The translations under genes were made by a program, and so were the position numbers. Of a stretch of DNA of 64,000 nucleotides, positions 53,961-63,102 are shown piece after piece (the first letter of the stretch is position 1; each line of letters opens with the position of its first letter). The notes under the pieces are model-generated. The model worked only from the letters and a program-made list of their open reading frames with translations. It made no database searches and was not told where the DNA came from. Source of the DNA: Saliniramus sp050485405 (GTDB lineage: Bacteria > Pseudomonadota > Alphaproteobacteria > Rhizobiales > Beijerinckiaceae); contig JBJHBI010000002.1 in the NCBI GenBank assembly GCA_050485405.1, positions 88,143 to 152,142 on the forward strand. The letters are read 5' to 3'.

Positions 53961-54989
53961 ATGGGTTACAAGGTCGCCGTTGTCGGCGCGACCGGCAATG
54001 TCGGGCATGTTCTGCTCGATATTCTCGCCGAGCGTGCTTTTCCCGCTGATGAAGTCGTGGCGCTGGCATCCCGCCGCAGCCAGGGCAAGGAAGTTTCGTT
54101 CGGTGACAAGACCCTGAAGACGAAGGCCCTGGAGACGTACGATTTCTCCGATATCGACATCTGCCTGATGTCGGCTGGTGGCGACGTCTCGAAGGAATGG
54201 GCGCCGCGCATCGCCGCACAGGGCGCCGTCGTCATCGATAATTCGAGCGCCTGGCGCTACGACCAGGACGTCCCGCTGATCGTTCCGGAGGTGAATGCGG
54301 ATGCGACGGCGGGTTTCTCGAAGAAGAACATCATCGCCAATCCGAACTGCTCCACCGCGCAGCTCGTCGTGGCGCTGAAGCCGCTGCATGATCATGCCGT
54401 GATCAAGCGCGTCGTGGTCTCCACCTATCAGTCCGTATCGGGCGCCGGCAAGGCGGGCGAGGACGAGCTCGACCGGCAGACCCGGTCGGTCTACTCGCTG
54501 CAGGATGCCGTGGTCGAGAAGTTTCAAAAGCGCATCGCCTTCAATCTCATTCCGCAGATCGACGTCTTCATGGAAGACGGCCTGACCAAGGAAGAGTGGA
54601 AGATGATGGTGGAGACGAAGAAGATCCTCGATCCGAAGATCAAGCTCATCGCCACCTGCGTGCGCGTGCCGGTCTTCGTCTCGCATTCCGAAGCCGTGAA
54701 CGTCGAATTCGAAAAGCCCATCACCGCCGACGAGGCGCGCGAGATCCTGCGCGCGGCGCCGGGGATCATGGTCATCGACAAGCGCGAGGATGGCGGCTAC
54801 GTCACCCCCGTCGATGCGACCGGTGAAGACGCGACCTACATTTCGCGTATCCGCGAGGACGCGACGGTGGAAAACGGTATCGCCTTCTGGTGCGTCTCGG
54901 ACAATCTGCGCAAGGGCGCGGCACTGAACGCGGTGCAGATCGCCGAGGTTCTGGTCAACCGCAAGCTGATCAGCCCCAAGGCGGCGTGA
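53961..54989 (+). CDS. asd: Aspartate-semialdehyde dehydrogenase
   Basis: The 342-residue enzyme reduces aspartyl phosphate to aspartate semialdehyde, the branch point to lysine, diaminopimelate, threonine and methionine. Visible are the NADP motif VAVVGATGNVGHVLLDIL, SAGGDVSKEWAPRIAAQGAV, the catalytic cysteine in NPNCSTAQLVVALKPLHD and the histidine region VPVFVSHSEAVNVEF. ATG 53961 is ten bases after AGGAG; TTG 53952 is too near. A clear terminator follows. dapA for the next step lies 3.5 kb away. Confidence 0.96.
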   Translation: MGYKVAVVGATGNVGHVLLDILAERAFPADEVVALASRRSQGKEVSFGDKTLKTKALETYDFSDIDICLMSAGGDVSKEWAPRIAAQGAVVIDNSSAWRYDQDVPLIVPEVNADATAGFSKKNIIANPNCSTAQLVVALKPLHDHAVIKRVVVSTYQSVSGAGKAGEDELDRQTRSVYSLQDAVVEKFQKRIAFNLIPQIDVFMEDGLTKEEWKMMVETKKILDPKIKLIATCVRVPVFVSHSEAVNVEFEKPITADEAREILRAAPGIMVIDKREDGGYVTPVDATGEDATYISRIREDATVENGIAFWCVSDNLRKGAALNAVQIAEVLVNRKLISPKAA

Positions 54990-55020
54990 ACGCCTGCAGC
55001 AACGGATCGCAAAAATAAGA

Positions 55021-55045
55021 AAGGCCGGGGAGACCCGGCCTTTTT
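55021..55045 (+). terminator. Rho-independent terminator of asd
   Basis: AAGGCCGGG and CCCGGCCTT form a nine-base stem with loop GAGA, followed by TTT. It lies about 30 bases after the asd stop codon. Confidence 0.92.
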
Positions 55046-55164
55046 CAGTTTGGAAAACCCTTGTCTTCTTGATTCGTCCGGCGCGGCGGGTTCCCTGGCC
55101 GTTCGCCGGAGCATTCCGTCAGCGGGATACGGCGAGGCATCCCGCGAAAAACGGATGACTGGTC

Positions 55165-55815
55165 TCAATCCTCGGCGGTTTCTTCTTCGCCGGTCTCTAC
55201 TTCCAGCGTCTCTTCTTCCGTGGTCGCTTCCTCGGCGGTGCCTTCCTCGCCGTCGAGCGCGGCTTCGTCTTCCGCGGGCTCGGGAAGCGGGGCCGGGTCA
55301 TCGGAGAGCGAGCGGAGATAGGCGAGCAGGTTCGCGCGGTTGTCGACATTGCTCAGGCCCGCATAGGCCATGGAGGTGCCGGGCACGTAGTTACGGGGAT
55401 TCTCGATGAAGGCGTCGAGCGATTCGAAGGTCCAGACGTCACCCTCCGCACCGCGCTCCTGAAGCGCGGAAGAATAGTTGAAGGTCCGACCGGCCATCGG
55501 CGCCATCACGACGTTCCACAGGTTCGGGCCGACGCGATGATCACCACCCGCATCGACGGTGTGGCAGGAGGCGCAGGCACGGAAGGCGGCTTCACCGCGC
55601 TCCACCGATGCGTTGGCGAGACGAACCGGAAGCGGATCGACCTCGACGACGGCGGCGGTCGCACCTTCGTCCTCGACCGGCTCGGGGAGAATCAGCTCAC
55701 CGAGCTGCGAGGGGCGGGGGGAAAAGAGCATCCCGGCGACGACGCTCACACCGACGACGAAGAGAAGCGCGCCGAACACGGCACCCATGATCTTGTTGAG
55801 CTCGAACGAGTTCAT
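55165..55815 (-). CDS. cycM: Membrane-anchored cytochrome c (CycM-like)
   Basis: The 216-residue protein has an uncleaved N-terminal membrane anchor (IMGAVFGALLFVVGVSVVAG), a periplasmic class I cytochrome c domain with the haem motif CASCH near residue 80, and the methionine ligand in PGTSMAYAGLSNVDNRANLL. It carries electrons from the bc1 complex to cytochrome oxidase, as CycM/c552 does in Bradyrhizobium and Paracoccus. After the haem domain comes an unusual tail of about 45 residues made largely of Glu and Thr (EEATTEEETLEVETGEEE). ATG 55815 is the family start. Confidence 0.92.
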   Translation of the reverse strand: MNSFELNKIMGAVFGALLFVVGVSVVAGMLFSPRPSQLGELILPEPVEDEGATAAVVEVDPLPVRLANASVERGEAAFRACASCHTVDAGGDHRVGPNLWNVVMAPMAGRTFNYSSALQERGAEGDVWTFESLDAFIENPRNYVPGTSMAYAGLSNVDNRANLLAYLRSLSDDPAPLPEPAEDEAALDGEEGTAEEATTEEETLEVETGEEETAED

Positions 55816-56058
55816 GCGACAGCTCCGGTCCACCTCTACGCGGACATTGACGTGACGATTCCTTGCGCGGCGCCCGAGCGCCACGGTGCGGCGGTTGCTT
55901 AGCCTCTTTTGGGGCGGCTTGACAATCAAAAACGGCGATCACGATGACGGGTTTCATCGTCGCAGGGCGCGCCGGCACCCGCTCGCCGCCTTCCATGAGC
56001 GTCGCCCTCATTGATCTTCGTCATATCCAGTGCCGCGATCTTGCGCCAGAATATATGG

Positions 56059-56826
56059 ATGATCATGCGGGAAGACGATGTGGCGGTGAAGAGCGGTGCC
56101 GATGGTGGCGTTGATGGCGGCGCGCCGCCGGTATTTCGCGCGCAGGGGCTCACCAAAGTATATCAGAGCGGGGAAGTCGCGGTCCACGCGCTGCGCGGCG
56201 TGGATTTCGAGGCGGTTTCCGGAGAGTTCGTCGTGATGCTGGGGCCCTCCGGCTCGGGCAAATCGACCTTCCTCAACATCATCGGCGGCCTCGATTCGCC
56301 GTCCGACGGCTCGGTATGGTTCGGCGATCGCGACCTCGCCCGGATGAGCGAGCGCGAGCGCACGGCCTATCGCCGTGATCATGTCGGCTTCGTCTTCCAG
56401 TTCTACAATCTCGTCCCGAGCCTGACGGCGCGCGAGAACGTCGCCCTCGTCACCGAAATCGCGCGTGCGCCGATGACGCCGGAGGAGGCGCTCGAGATCG
56501 TCGGGCTGAAGGAGCGCATGGACCATTTTCCCGCCCAGCTCTCCGGCGGCGAACAGCAGCGCGTCGCCATTGCCCGCGCCATCGCCAAGAACCCGGAAGT
56601 GCTGTTGTGCGACGAGCCGACGGGCGCGCTCGATTCGAAGACGGGGGTCATCGTTCTCGAAGCCTTGATGGAGGTGAACGAGCGCCTCGGCGCGACGACG
56701 CTGGTGATAACGCATAATGCCGCCATCCAGGAGATCGCGCATCGCGTCGTGAATTTCGGCGACGGGCGCATCGTCGGCGATCACCGCAACGCGTCGCGCA
56801 AACGCCCGGGCCAGGTCACCTGGTAG
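56059..56826 (+). CDS. ABC transporter ATP-binding protein, LolD/MacB type
   Basis: The ATPase of about 255 residues has Walker A LGPSGSGKST, the Q-loop QFYNLVPSLTAREN, signature LSGGEQQRVAIARAIAKNPE, Walker B VLLCDEPTGALDS and the H-loop histidine (VITHNAAI). These are typical of LolD/MacB ATPases that work with a MacB/FtsX-type permease. No permease gene is present next to it; the following 480 bases are non-coding. The start is uncertain: ATG 56059 or 56065 is likely and TTG 56011 possible; none has a strong ribosome site. The stop codon lies in a tandem repeat. Confidence 0.85.
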   Translation: MIMREDDVAVKSGADGGVDGGAPPVFRAQGLTKVYQSGEVAVHALRGVDFEAVSGEFVVMLGPSGSGKSTFLNIIGGLDSPSDGSVWFGDRDLARMSERERTAYRRDHVGFVFQFYNLVPSLTARENVALVTEIARAPMTPEEALEIVGLKERMDHFPAQLSGGEQQRVAIARAIAKNPEVLLCDEPTGALDSKTGVIVLEALMEVNERLGATTLVITHNAAIQEIAHRVVNFGDGRIVGDHRNASRKRPGQVTW

Positions 56827-56849
56827 CTTTGAGGTCACCTGGTAGCTTT
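56813..56849. repeat. Tandem duplication across the stop codon of the ABC ATPase
   Basis: AGGTCACCTGGTAGCTTT occurs at 56813-56830 and exactly again at 56832-56849, a 19-base unit. The first copy encodes the last residues (GQVTW) and the stop. Confidence 0.85.
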
Positions 56850-57306
56850 ATGGGCGGTAAATTTTGGGCGTGTCGCACCGGCGGGGTCGCGCGAGGGCCT
56901 GGCCATCGATGCCGAAGAAGACGCCGTTCATAAAAGCAACTGTGCCGGTTTTCGTATGTAAATCTGTCCGGATCGCCATTTCTCGTTTCTAGTCGTGCGA
57001 ATTTCGCATCGCAGCATGGGCATAATGTCGAGATATGAGCGCTGGACCGGTTGCGTCACATCTGTTTTCGGTCTATCCCGCAAAGCGTTGGTGAGCGGTA
57101 TCGGGCATTGGCCCAGTGCAATTGACATCAGCGTTCGGTGCGTTTCTATTCGGGCGGCGTCCGACGAAAGTCGCAGCGGCTTACGTATTCCACTGTAGGC
57201 CGCTACCTCATTTCCGGATCTGGATGACCTCTACGACAAGCGTATCGCATGATTGGCGAGGGTAACGTCGGCTGGAATGCAGGCGCGGAAAATTGAAAGT
57301 GACGAG
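56850..57306. other. Intergenic region before the NYN-domain gene (457 bases)
   Basis: No gene is supported. The stretch is AT-richer than its surroundings (for example gtatgtaaatctgtccgg and catttctcgtttctagtcg), which speaks against a hidden GC-rich gene. It holds the promoter of the NYN-domain gene and may be the scar of a lost permease gene. I could not find permease-like pieces in any frame. Confidence 0.4.
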
Positions 57307-57957
57307 ATGAGCGATAAAGAAAAGATTGCCCTGTTCATCGATGGCGCCAACCTCTACGCGACGACGCGTACGCTCGGGTTCGACATTGATTACAAGATGT
57401 TGTTGAAAGAATTTCAAAGCCGCGGCAACCTGCTTCGGGCGTTCTATTACACGGCGCTCGTCGAGGATCAGGAGTACTCCTCGATCCGCCCGCTGATCGA
57501 TTGGCTCGATTACAACGGCTACCGCGTCGTCACCAAGCCCACCAAGGAATTCGTCGATTCCTCCGGTCGCCGCAAGGTGAAGGGCAACATGGATATCGAG
57601 CTCACCATCGATGCGCTCGAACTCGCCCCCTATATCGACCACGTCGTGCTGTTTTCCGGTGACGGTGACTTCCGGTCGCTCGTCGAAGCCCTGCAGCGCC
57701 GCGGCGTGCGCGTGACCGTCGTCTCCACGATCTCGACGCAGCCGCCGATGGTCGCCGACGAACTGCGCCGTCAGGCCGACGAGTTCCTCGACATCGCCTC
57801 GCTCGAAAAGAAGATCGGGCGTGATCCTTCCGAACGCGGCGGCGGCGGTGGCGGTGGTCGTTCGGCAGATGGGCAGCCGCGCGGCAGCAACGTCGCGCTC
57901 GAGCGCCGCTACGGTATCCGGCAGTCTCCGCCCACCGATGAAGACGCCGAATCCTGA
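57307..57957 (+). CDS. NYN-domain (LabA/DUF88-like) putative RNase
   Basis: The 216-residue protein has an NYN domain (residues 1-165) of the PIN-like nuclease fold. Acidic metal-binding residues are seen in IALFIDGANLYATTRTLGFD, KGNMDIELTIDALEL and VVLFSGDGDFRSLVEALQRR. The C-terminal 45 residues are Gly-, Arg- and Ser-rich and probably unstructured. In Hyphomicrobiales this gene commonly lies next to smpB, here 31 bases away in convergent direction. Its RNA target is not known. Confidence 0.9.
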   Translation: MSDKEKIALFIDGANLYATTRTLGFDIDYKMLLKEFQSRGNLLRAFYYTALVEDQEYSSIRPLIDWLDYNGYRVVTKPTKEFVDSSGRRKVKGNMDIELTIDALELAPYIDHVVLFSGDGDFRSLVEALQRRGVRVTVVSTISTQPPMVADELRRQADEFLDIASLEKKIGRDPSERGGGGGGGRSADGQPRGSNVALERRYGIRQSPPTDEDAES

Positions 57958-57988
57958 GTGACGAAACGCGGCGGGGCCGGGCGCGCGC

Positions 57989-58462
57989 TCAGCCCTTTTC
58001 GCGCATGATCCGCGCCTTGTCGCGATCCCAGCTGCGCTTCTTCTCGGTCTCGCGCTTGTCGTGCAGCTTCTTGCCGCGACCGAGGCCGAGCTCGACCTTC
58101 GCGCGCCCCCTGTCGTTGAAATAGATCCGCAGCGGCACCACCGTGAAACCCTCACGTTGCGTGGCGCCGATCAGCTTGTCGATCTCGCGGCGATGCAGCA
58201 GCAGCTTGCGCGGGCGCTTGGGCTCGTGATTGAAGCGATTGGCCTGCAGATATTCCGGAATATAGGCGTTGAAGAGATACAATTCCTCGCGCATCGGCCC
58301 CGCATAAGCCTCGCCGATGGTCGCCTTGCCGGTACGCAGGCTCTTCACCTCCGTACCCGACAAGGCGATCCCCGCCTCGTATGTGTCCGTTATCTCGTAA
58401 TTGAAGCGCGCCTTGCGATTATCCGCGACAGCGCGGTGCGCGCTCTTGTTTGCTTTCGCCAT
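57989..58462 (-). CDS. smpB: SsrA-binding protein SmpB
   Basis: The 157-residue protein brings tmRNA to stalled ribosomes in trans-translation. Visible are ADNRKARFNYEITDTYEAGI, ALSGTEVKSLRTGKATIGEA, YIPEYLQANRFNHEPKRPRK, LLLHRREIDKLIGATQREGF and the basic tail GRGKKLHDKRETEKKRSWDR. Length is normal. It lies seven bases after dapA on the same strand, so both are probably one transcript. Confidence 0.97.
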   Translation of the reverse strand: MAKANKSAHRAVADNRKARFNYEITDTYEAGIALSGTEVKSLRTGKATIGEAYAGPMREELYLFNAYIPEYLQANRFNHEPKRPRKLLLHRREIDKLIGATQREGFTVVPLRIYFNDRGRAKVELGLGRGKKLHDKRETEKKRSWDRDKARIMREKG

Positions 58463-58469
58463 GATCCAC

Positions 58470-59375
58470 TCAGTTAAAGGGTATGCCGGCGATGCCGAGT
58501 GCCTCGCGCACGATGGCCTTCGTCGGCTCCGAGGCCGGAATCAGCGGCAGGCGCACGGTTTCCTCCATGCGGCCCTGCGCCGCCAGCGCATATTTCACCG
58601 GCGAGGGGCTCGTCTCGACGAAGAGCGCCGTATGCAGCGGCATCAGCTTGTCCTGAATCGCGAGCGCCCCGGCGTAATCGCCGGCGAGGCAGGCCGCCTG
58701 AAACTGCGCGCACAGACGCGGCGCCGCATTCGCGGTCACCGAGATGCAACCGTGGCCGCCATGCGCCATGAAGCCGAGCGCCGTCGCATCCTCGCCGGAG
58801 AGCTGGAGGAAGTCGGGACCCATCATCTGCCGCTGGAGGCTGACGCGGGCGATGTTGGCCGTGGCATCCTTCACGCCGATGATGTTCTCGACCTCGTAGA
58901 GGCGCGCCATGGTCTCGACCGACATGTCGATCACGGAACGCGGCGGGATGTTGTAGATGATGAGCGGAATACCCACCGCACCCGCCACCGCCTTGAAATG
59001 CGCCTCCATGCCGGCCTGGGTCGGCTTGTTGTAATAGGGCGTGACGACGAGCACCGCATCGGCGCCCGCCTTCTCGGCGTGGATTGCGAAATCGATCGCC
59101 TCCGCCGTCGAGTTCGAGCCCGCCCCGGCGATCACCGGAACCCGGCCCTTCGCCTCGTCGATCACGATCTCGACCACGCGCTTGTGCTCGTCATGGCTCA
59201 GCGTGGGGCTCTCGCCGGTCGTGCCGACGGGGACGAGGCCGCTGGTGCCCTCGGCGATCTGCCAGTCGACGAGGCGGCGCAGGGCGTCTTCGTCGAGTGC
59301 ATCGCCGGCGAAAGGAGTGACGAGCGCCGTGATCGAGCCCGAGAAAGCGGGCGTTGAGGCGGAATTGGCGGACAT
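58470..59375 (-). CDS. dapA: 4-hydroxy-tetrahydrodipicolinate synthase
   Basis: The 301-residue enzyme condenses pyruvate with aspartate semialdehyde, the first committed step to lysine and diaminopimelate. The TIM barrel shows VPVGTTGESPTLSHDEHKRV, VTPYYNKPTQAGMEAHFKAV, IIYNIPPRSVIDMSVETMAR and the Schiff-base lysine in NIIGVKDATANIARV, plus GHGCISVTANAAPRLCAQFQ. A short N-terminal extension (MSANSASTPAF) makes it about nine residues longer than in E. coli. Its substrate comes from asd encoded at 54 kb. Confidence 0.96.
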   Translation of the reverse strand: MSANSASTPAFSGSITALVTPFAGDALDEDALRRLVDWQIAEGTSGLVPVGTTGESPTLSHDEHKRVVEIVIDEAKGRVPVIAGAGSNSTAEAIDFAIHAEKAGADAVLVVTPYYNKPTQAGMEAHFKAVAGAVGIPLIIYNIPPRSVIDMSVETMARLYEVENIIGVKDATANIARVSLQRQMMGPDFLQLSGEDATALGFMAHGGHGCISVTANAAPRLCAQFQAACLAGDYAGALAIQDKLMPLHTALFVETSPSPVKYALAAQGRMEETVRLPLIPASEPTKAIVREALGIAGIPFN

Positions 59376-59557
59376 GGCGGCCTCCCGGACCGATGCATGA
59401 GGTTGTTCTGTCGCACGCGCGGGTGCAAGGTGGCTTCCACATAACCCTTGGCGCGACGTGGCGCAAATCCCATGATGCGCCATGATTCGGCTTTATCCGT
59501 GTCGCAGGAACGCGCGTACGTAACTTCGAGAGCTTGTGCAATCCGGGAGAGAGAAGC

Positions 59558-61699
59558 GTGGTCAATCCGATGATTGCAGGATGGCGCTGCCGGTTGCGCG
59601 CCGTCATCGCCGCAACGGCGCCGGTCCACCCGGTTTCCGGGCGTATACGCAATGCAGCCGTCGCGAGCACCGTCGCCGTCATGCTGGCCGGTGCCCTCGT
59701 CTTTGCCGGGACCCTCGCGCCGGCGCTGGCGCAGGACGACGCTCCATTACTGCCCGAGACGATCAGCGTCGAGGACATCCCCGCGCTCTTCCCCGATCTC
59801 GATTTCGAAGCGGCCGAGGAGGCGCTGACGCATTACCGGTTCGGGCGCATCGCCCAGGGAGACGCCCTGCGCGACGCGATCACCGACGAAGCCGCCGACG
59901 CATTGCTCGAATGGGCCGCAGTGCGCTCCGTCGAGCAGCGTGATTTCGAGCGCGTCTCCGGCTTCATGCGCAACCATCCGGATTGGGCGGGCCGCAACCT
60001 GCTGCGCCTGCGTGCCGAGCAGGCCTTCATCCAGAACGGCCCCACGCCGGAGCGTGTGCTCACCTTCTTCGCCGACGAGGAGCCGCGCACCGGGCGCGGC
60101 GCTCTCATGCTGACCCAGGCGCTGTGGGGATCGGGGGCGCGGGAGGCGGCGGAGCATCTCGCGCGTCGCTACTGGCGCGAGCGCGGGTTCGACGAGAATA
60201 CCGAGGCGCAGCTGCTGCTTTCCTTCGCCGCAGCCTTCACCCCGTCCGATCATCGGCTGCGCATGGAGAACAGGCTCTTCGCGCAGGATTGGCCGGCGGC
60301 GCGGCGGGCGGCCCGTTTCGCCGGTGAGCAATTCGAAGCGCTCGTCGATCTGCGTCAGGCACTCCTGCGGGAGCCGGCCCGTCTGGAGGCGGCGGTCGCC
60401 GATCTGCCATCGTCTTTGCGTAACGATTCCTCTGCGCTCTACGCCAAGGTCCGCAAGGCCCGTCTGGATGGCGACGTGCGCGGCGCGGCGCAACTCATCG
60501 CCCGCGCGCCGCGCGCCGTTTCCATCATCGCCGATGGCGATGCCTGGTGGGTCGAGCGCCGGATCGTCGGGCGTAACCTCCTGGAGGAGGGTGAGTACGC
60601 GCTCGCCTACGAGATCATCGCCGGACATGCGGCGCAATCGCCCGCCGAATTCCTCGATGCCGAGTTCCATGCCGGCTGGATCGCGCTGCGCTTCCTCGAT
60701 GCCGCGGAAACGGCGCTCGGCCATTTCATCGCCGCTGCGGAGCCAGCCTCGACGCCTGTCTCGCTCTCACGCGTCGCCTATTGGCAGGCGCGGGCGCATC
60801 AGGCGCTGGGGGACGACGATGCGGCGCGCGCGGCTCTGGAGGAGGCGGCGACCCATTCGACCGCGTTCTACGGCCAACTCGCCCGGCAGGAGCTCGATGG
60901 CGGCCCGATCAGCCTGCGCCCGCTGCCCGAGATCGACGAGACGGTCATCGCCGAGCGGGACGGGCGGCTGTTCACCCGTGCCATCCTTCTGCTGCATGCG
61001 CTCGACGCTGAGGATCTCGCGATTGCGCTTCTCGGCGATCTCGGGCGCACGAGCGACGACGCGGCGCTGCTTCGCGCCTATGGGGATCTCGCGGAGGCGC
61101 TCGGTAATCCCCGGGCGCTGCTCGCGCTCGCGCGCTCGGCGCTGCTGCGCGGTTTGCCGCTGGACGAGCACGCCTTCCCGGTCGGCGCCATTCCCGAATA
61201 TCCGCAGATCGGTCCGGCGGTCGAATCCGCCCTCGTCCATGCCATCGCACGTCAGGAGAGCGCGTTCAACGCGGATGCGGTGTCCCCCGCCGGGGCGCTC
61301 GGCCTGATGCAGTTCATGCCCGCGACGGCCCGGCGCGTCGCGCAGCGCTACGGGGTGAATTTCGACGAATCCCGGCTTCTGGGCGACCCGGCTTTTTCGG
61401 CGAAGCTCGGCGCCGCGCATCTCGGCGAATTGCTCGACGAGTGGGGCGGATCGGCGGCGCTCGCCTTCGCGGCCTATAATGCCGGACCCGGTCATGCGCG
61501 CCGCTGGATACAGCGCTTCGGCGATCCCCGCCGCGCCGATCGAGACATCATCGACTGGGTGGAGCAGATCCCGTTCCCCGAGACACGCAGCTATATCCAG
61601 CGCGTGATGGAGAACCTCGTGGTCTATCGCTATCGGCTCGATCAGGACCGTCCGCTCGCCATCGAGGACGACCTGCGCCGCGCCCGCGCGATGCGCTGA
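59558..61699 (+). CDS. slt: Soluble lytic murein transglycosylase
   Basis: The protein of about 713 residues has an N-terminal signal (near VAVMLAGALVFAGTLAPALA), a long alpha-helical superhelix and a C-terminal GH23 domain from about residue 560. The catalytic Glu is in HAIARQESAFNADAVSPAGA, followed by LGLMQFMPATARRVAQRYGV and LAFAAYNAGPGHARRWIQRF. It cuts peptidoglycan to 1,6-anhydro products in the periplasm. GTG 59558 follows GGGAGAGAG; GTG 59534 is a weaker choice. It is divergent from dapA. Confidence 0.92.
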   Translation: MVNPMIAGWRCRLRAVIAATAPVHPVSGRIRNAAVASTVAVMLAGALVFAGTLAPALAQDDAPLLPETISVEDIPALFPDLDFEAAEEALTHYRFGRIAQGDALRDAITDEAADALLEWAAVRSVEQRDFERVSGFMRNHPDWAGRNLLRLRAEQAFIQNGPTPERVLTFFADEEPRTGRGALMLTQALWGSGAREAAEHLARRYWRERGFDENTEAQLLLSFAAAFTPSDHRLRMENRLFAQDWPAARRAARFAGEQFEALVDLRQALLREPARLEAAVADLPSSLRNDSSALYAKVRKARLDGDVRGAAQLIARAPRAVSIIADGDAWWVERRIVGRNLLEEGEYALAYEIIAGHAAQSPAEFLDAEFHAGWIALRFLDAAETALGHFIAAAEPASTPVSLSRVAYWQARAHQALGDDDAARAALEEAATHSTAFYGQLARQELDGGPISLRPLPEIDETVIAERDGRLFTRAILLLHALDAEDLAIALLGDLGRTSDDAALLRAYGDLAEALGNPRALLALARSALLRGLPLDEHAFPVGAIPEYPQIGPAVESALVHAIARQESAFNADAVSPAGALGLMQFMPATARRVAQRYGVNFDESRLLGDPAFSAKLGAAHLGELLDEWGGSAALAFAAYNAGPGHARRWIQRFGDPRRADRDIIDWVEQIPFPETRSYIQRVMENLVVYRYRLDQDRPLAIEDDLRRARAMR

Positions 61700-61704
61700 A
61701 CGGG

Positions 61705-62874
61705 TCAGCCGCGCCGCCGCCGCAGCCACCCGGCAACGCGACGGCGCAGGCTTCGCAGCCCCTGCTCGGCGGCGATGAGCGCATCTCCGCCGCGCCCCGG
61801 TGCTATCACGATATCGGCGATCGTGAGCCGCTCGTCGTAGAGATCTTCGAGGGGGGAGGGGGCGAGCGTGCATGAATCGAGGGCTGCGAGCCCCGGTTCC
61901 TCGTGAAGCGCCCGGACGATCGCATCCTCGAGAACGATGCCCGGCGCGAGACGACGCAGCCGCTCGTCATAGGCGGTCTTCCAGAGAAAGGCGGTGCCGT
62001 CCTGGACGAGGCCCATCGAGATCGCGATGGTCGCGTCGCCGTGTCGAAGGCGATCGACGCGGCGGCCGCCCGTGGGGAGATCCCGGTCGAAGAGACGCGC
62101 GAGCATCTTGCGGGTCGTCTGTTCGCAAGCCAGTGCGGTGCCGCTCGCGCCTTTCCAGCCCGCGGCCTCGATGGCGAGAAATGTCTCCACCGCATCGGCG
62201 CAATCCTTCGCATCGGTGCTGCTCTCCACCGCGAGGGGCTCCTGCGCCCCGAGGGCGTTGCGCAGGCGCTTGAGCCCCTTGCGCCGGCTACGGCCATAGG
62301 CGCGGCGCGCGAAGGCGTCGTAGGATTGCGCTCTCCTGGCGATGGGCCGGGCGAAGCTATCGATGGCGCGCCAGTTCGCACCGGAAGCGTCGAGCGCCGC
62401 GCGCAACGCTTCGCCGAAGGCACCGTCGAGGGGAAGGTGGCGCAGGATCGCCGGGCAATTGCCATCGGTGAGCGCGCCGATGAGGGCCGGCGCCCATCCG
62501 GGCGGCGCGTTGCGGGCGATCAGCGGAGTTCCGCAGGGCAGATAGGGCGAGGTGTAATTCGCCGCGCCACGCCGCCATCCGATCTTTGCGCCGCGGGTGC
62601 GGATCGGCATCAGCCCGACGAGCCGGCCGGCTTGCGGGCCGGTCGTTATCCGCAGGCAGATGAGGCTGAGATCCGCGCGCGCCGTGGGATCGGCCTCGAT
62701 CAAGGCATCGAGGGCAGCCTGCGTATAGAACGGATTGGGGTGCAGCGGCATGCGCGCGAGATCATCCCATTCGCGCGCGAATTCCGGCGTCGGACGCGCG
62801 AACGGGATGATCTCGACGGCGAGATCGACGCCGGACGCGTTCAGCGCATCGTCAAGGCGCTCGCTGCTCCCCAA
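61705..62874 (-). CDS. FemAB/BioF2-like (CelD) GNAT acyltransferase
   Basis: The 389-residue cytosolic protein has two GNAT-like halves as in the BioF2/CelD family (FAREWDDLARMPLHPNPFYT, AYGRSRRKGLKRLRNALGAQ, AVETFLAIEAAGWKGASGTA, DGTAFLWKTAYDERLRRLAP and GIVLEDAIVRALHEEPGLAA). Members serve in cellulose and polysaccharide acetylation or in cell-wall synthesis; the role here is unknown. The start is probably TTG 62874, with GGGGGA ten bases upstream; the next in-frame Met is well inside the domain. It converges with slt, five bases apart. Confidence 0.82.
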   Translation of the reverse strand: MGSSERLDDALNASGVDLAVEIIPFARPTPEFAREWDDLARMPLHPNPFYTQAALDALIEADPTARADLSLICLRITTGPQAGRLVGLMPIRTRGAKIGWRRGAANYTSPYLPCGTPLIARNAPPGWAPALIGALTDGNCPAILRHLPLDGAFGEALRAALDASGANWRAIDSFARPIARRAQSYDAFARRAYGRSRRKGLKRLRNALGAQEPLAVESSTDAKDCADAVETFLAIEAAGWKGASGTALACEQTTRKMLARLFDRDLPTGGRRVDRLRHGDATIAISMGLVQDGTAFLWKTAYDERLRRLAPGIVLEDAIVRALHEEPGLAALDSCTLAPSPLEDLYDERLTIADIVIAPGRGGDALIAAEQGLRSLRRRVAGWLRRRRG

Positions 62875-63102
62875 GGTTTATGCGTCCCCCAAAGCCGGGC
62901 ATGCCGGAAACCCCGTCGTGCGAATCACGACTTCTTGACAGCCTAGTTTGCGGCGATTACGGGATGTTTAATCAAATCCCCATAGAATAAAGGAAAACTC
63001 GCGTGTACCGGAACAATCCGGGCCGCGTCGGCGTTCTCGGAGCGTTCGAAATACTGTAGAGCCCGGAGGTATCGCCGGTCATGGCCGGAGAATTATGAAG
63101 AG

